DNA of 64,000 nt from Amorphochlora amoebiformis (Eukaryota > Cercozoa > Chlorarachniophyceae). A program made the position numbers and the translations under genes. Every line of letters starts with the position of its first letter. The first letter of the stretch is position 1. Below the pieces are notes generated by a model, which saw only the letters and a program-made list of their open reading frames with translations, was not told the origin of the DNA and ran no database searches. Where the stretch lies: positions 992,001 to 1,056,000 of the forward strand of contig BAAHQB010000032.1 of assembly GCA_054601695.1 (NCBI GenBank), given 5' to 3'. Positions 1 to 64,000 of this stretch are shown here, piece after piece.

Positions 1-185
1 TACCCTACTAACCCTTACCCTTACCCTAACCCTAACACTAACCCTTACCCTAAACTGAATTAACAACTAGCCAAACCCTATCCTTTACCCTAACCCTAAC
101 CCTAACCTAAACCTAACCCTAACCCTAACCCTAACCCTAACCCTAACCCTATAACCCTAACCCTACCCTAGGTTGGGTTATTCAG

Positions 186-44953
<44,768 letters not shown>

Positions 44954-44991
44954 ACGGCGTTGAGACCTCAGGAGATTTCGAAATGCTTTGC

Positions 44992-48735
<3,744 letters not shown>

Positions 48736-48763
48736 TGTTGTATCGTCGCAGTTGATTTCTATA

Positions 48764-48836
<73 letters not shown>

Positions 48837-48864
48837 ATAAATATGTATGCATATATTTGTATAC

Positions 48865-48924
<60 letters not shown>

Positions 48925-49101
48925 AGAGCGAATGAGAGCGAGGGGAGATAAATTCATTGTGTTCATATTTCAGAATATATTCAAACCAATTACATTTATA
49001 ACTATATACATAATTATATATTATTATAATTATATTTATAGAATATTATAATTATGCCTGTGTATATACTGACAGAAAAACTCACACACACACAGACACA
49101 C

Positions 49102-49149
<48 letters not shown>

Positions 49150-49160
49150 TATATTTATTG

Positions 49161-49238
<78 letters not shown>

Positions 49239-49261
49239 GTTTGTGTGTGTGTATACATTAT

Positions 49262-49309
<48 letters not shown>

Positions 49310-49355
49310 AATGAGAGCGAGTGAAGAGAAATCTATTGTATTCATATTTCAGAAT
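48736..49355. promoter_or_regulatory. Divergent upstream region of membrane-protein and ISWI genes
   Basis: This 620-bp interval separates two outward-reading start codons. It holds TA arrays and two copies (48925-48980 and 49309-49355) of a segment with GAATGAGAGCGAG and TTCATATTTCAGAATAT. The second copy immediately precedes the ISWI ATG. The TTTCAG before it could also be a 3' splice site of a 5'-UTR intron. No defined promoter motif is visible in the AT background. Confidence 0.4.

Positions 49356-64000
<14,645 letters not shown>

Overview
This is a eukaryotic, intron-dense window with a standard code and GT-AG splicing. Telomere-type TTAGGG/CCCTAA tracts run through it and (TA)n microsatellite makes up much of it. 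I cannot place the species. Almost all long open frames are artefacts of TA repeat (Ile-Tyr runs), telomeric repeat (Asn-Pro, Arg-Val or Leu-Gly runs) or homopurine tracts. The real coding sequence is a scatter of 14-113 bp exons in a few hundred to about 1,200 bp of TA-rich intron. I rebuilt genes by matching acceptor, open frame, donor and codon phase from one exon to the next.

Four genes emerge. (1) A plus-strand gene of about 50 small exons, 186-34935, encodes a protein of about 1,000 residues. It has a hydrophobic N-terminal segment, a clear TIR domain (3127 to about 6298), a polar linker, a second divergent TIR domain (15618-19513) and a long Ser/Arg-rich tail. (2) A minus-strand small heat-shock protein (HSP20/alpha-crystallin), 38821-44953, has 8 exons and 137 residues. 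(3) A minus-strand 73-residue single-pass membrane protein, 46557-48735, has 4 exons. (4) A plus-strand ISWI-type SNF2 ATPase begins about 49356 and runs off the right edge. Genes 1 and 2 converge on 34.9-38.8 kb; genes 3 and 4 diverge from about 48.7-49.4 kb.

The striking structural feature is partial exon duplication. Many exons have tandem imperfect copies of one end embedded in the adjacent TA intron. Copies of the exon's 5' part, with the 3' splice site, lie upstream of the true exon. Copies of the 3' part, with the 5' splice site, lie downstream. There are more than 50 such pieces, up to 10 for one exon. Telomeric repeat blocks, in both orientations, also sit inside introns and often directly abut splice junctions. 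Other elements are an approximately 190-bp satellite present in opposite orientations at 2.5 and 26 kb, several minisatellites, a 180-nt intronic poly-G tract and long polypyrimidine/polypurine tracts.

Exon boundaries were read by eye. Phase continuity and family resemblance support most of them, but a few joins are unresolved and are flagged in the entries.
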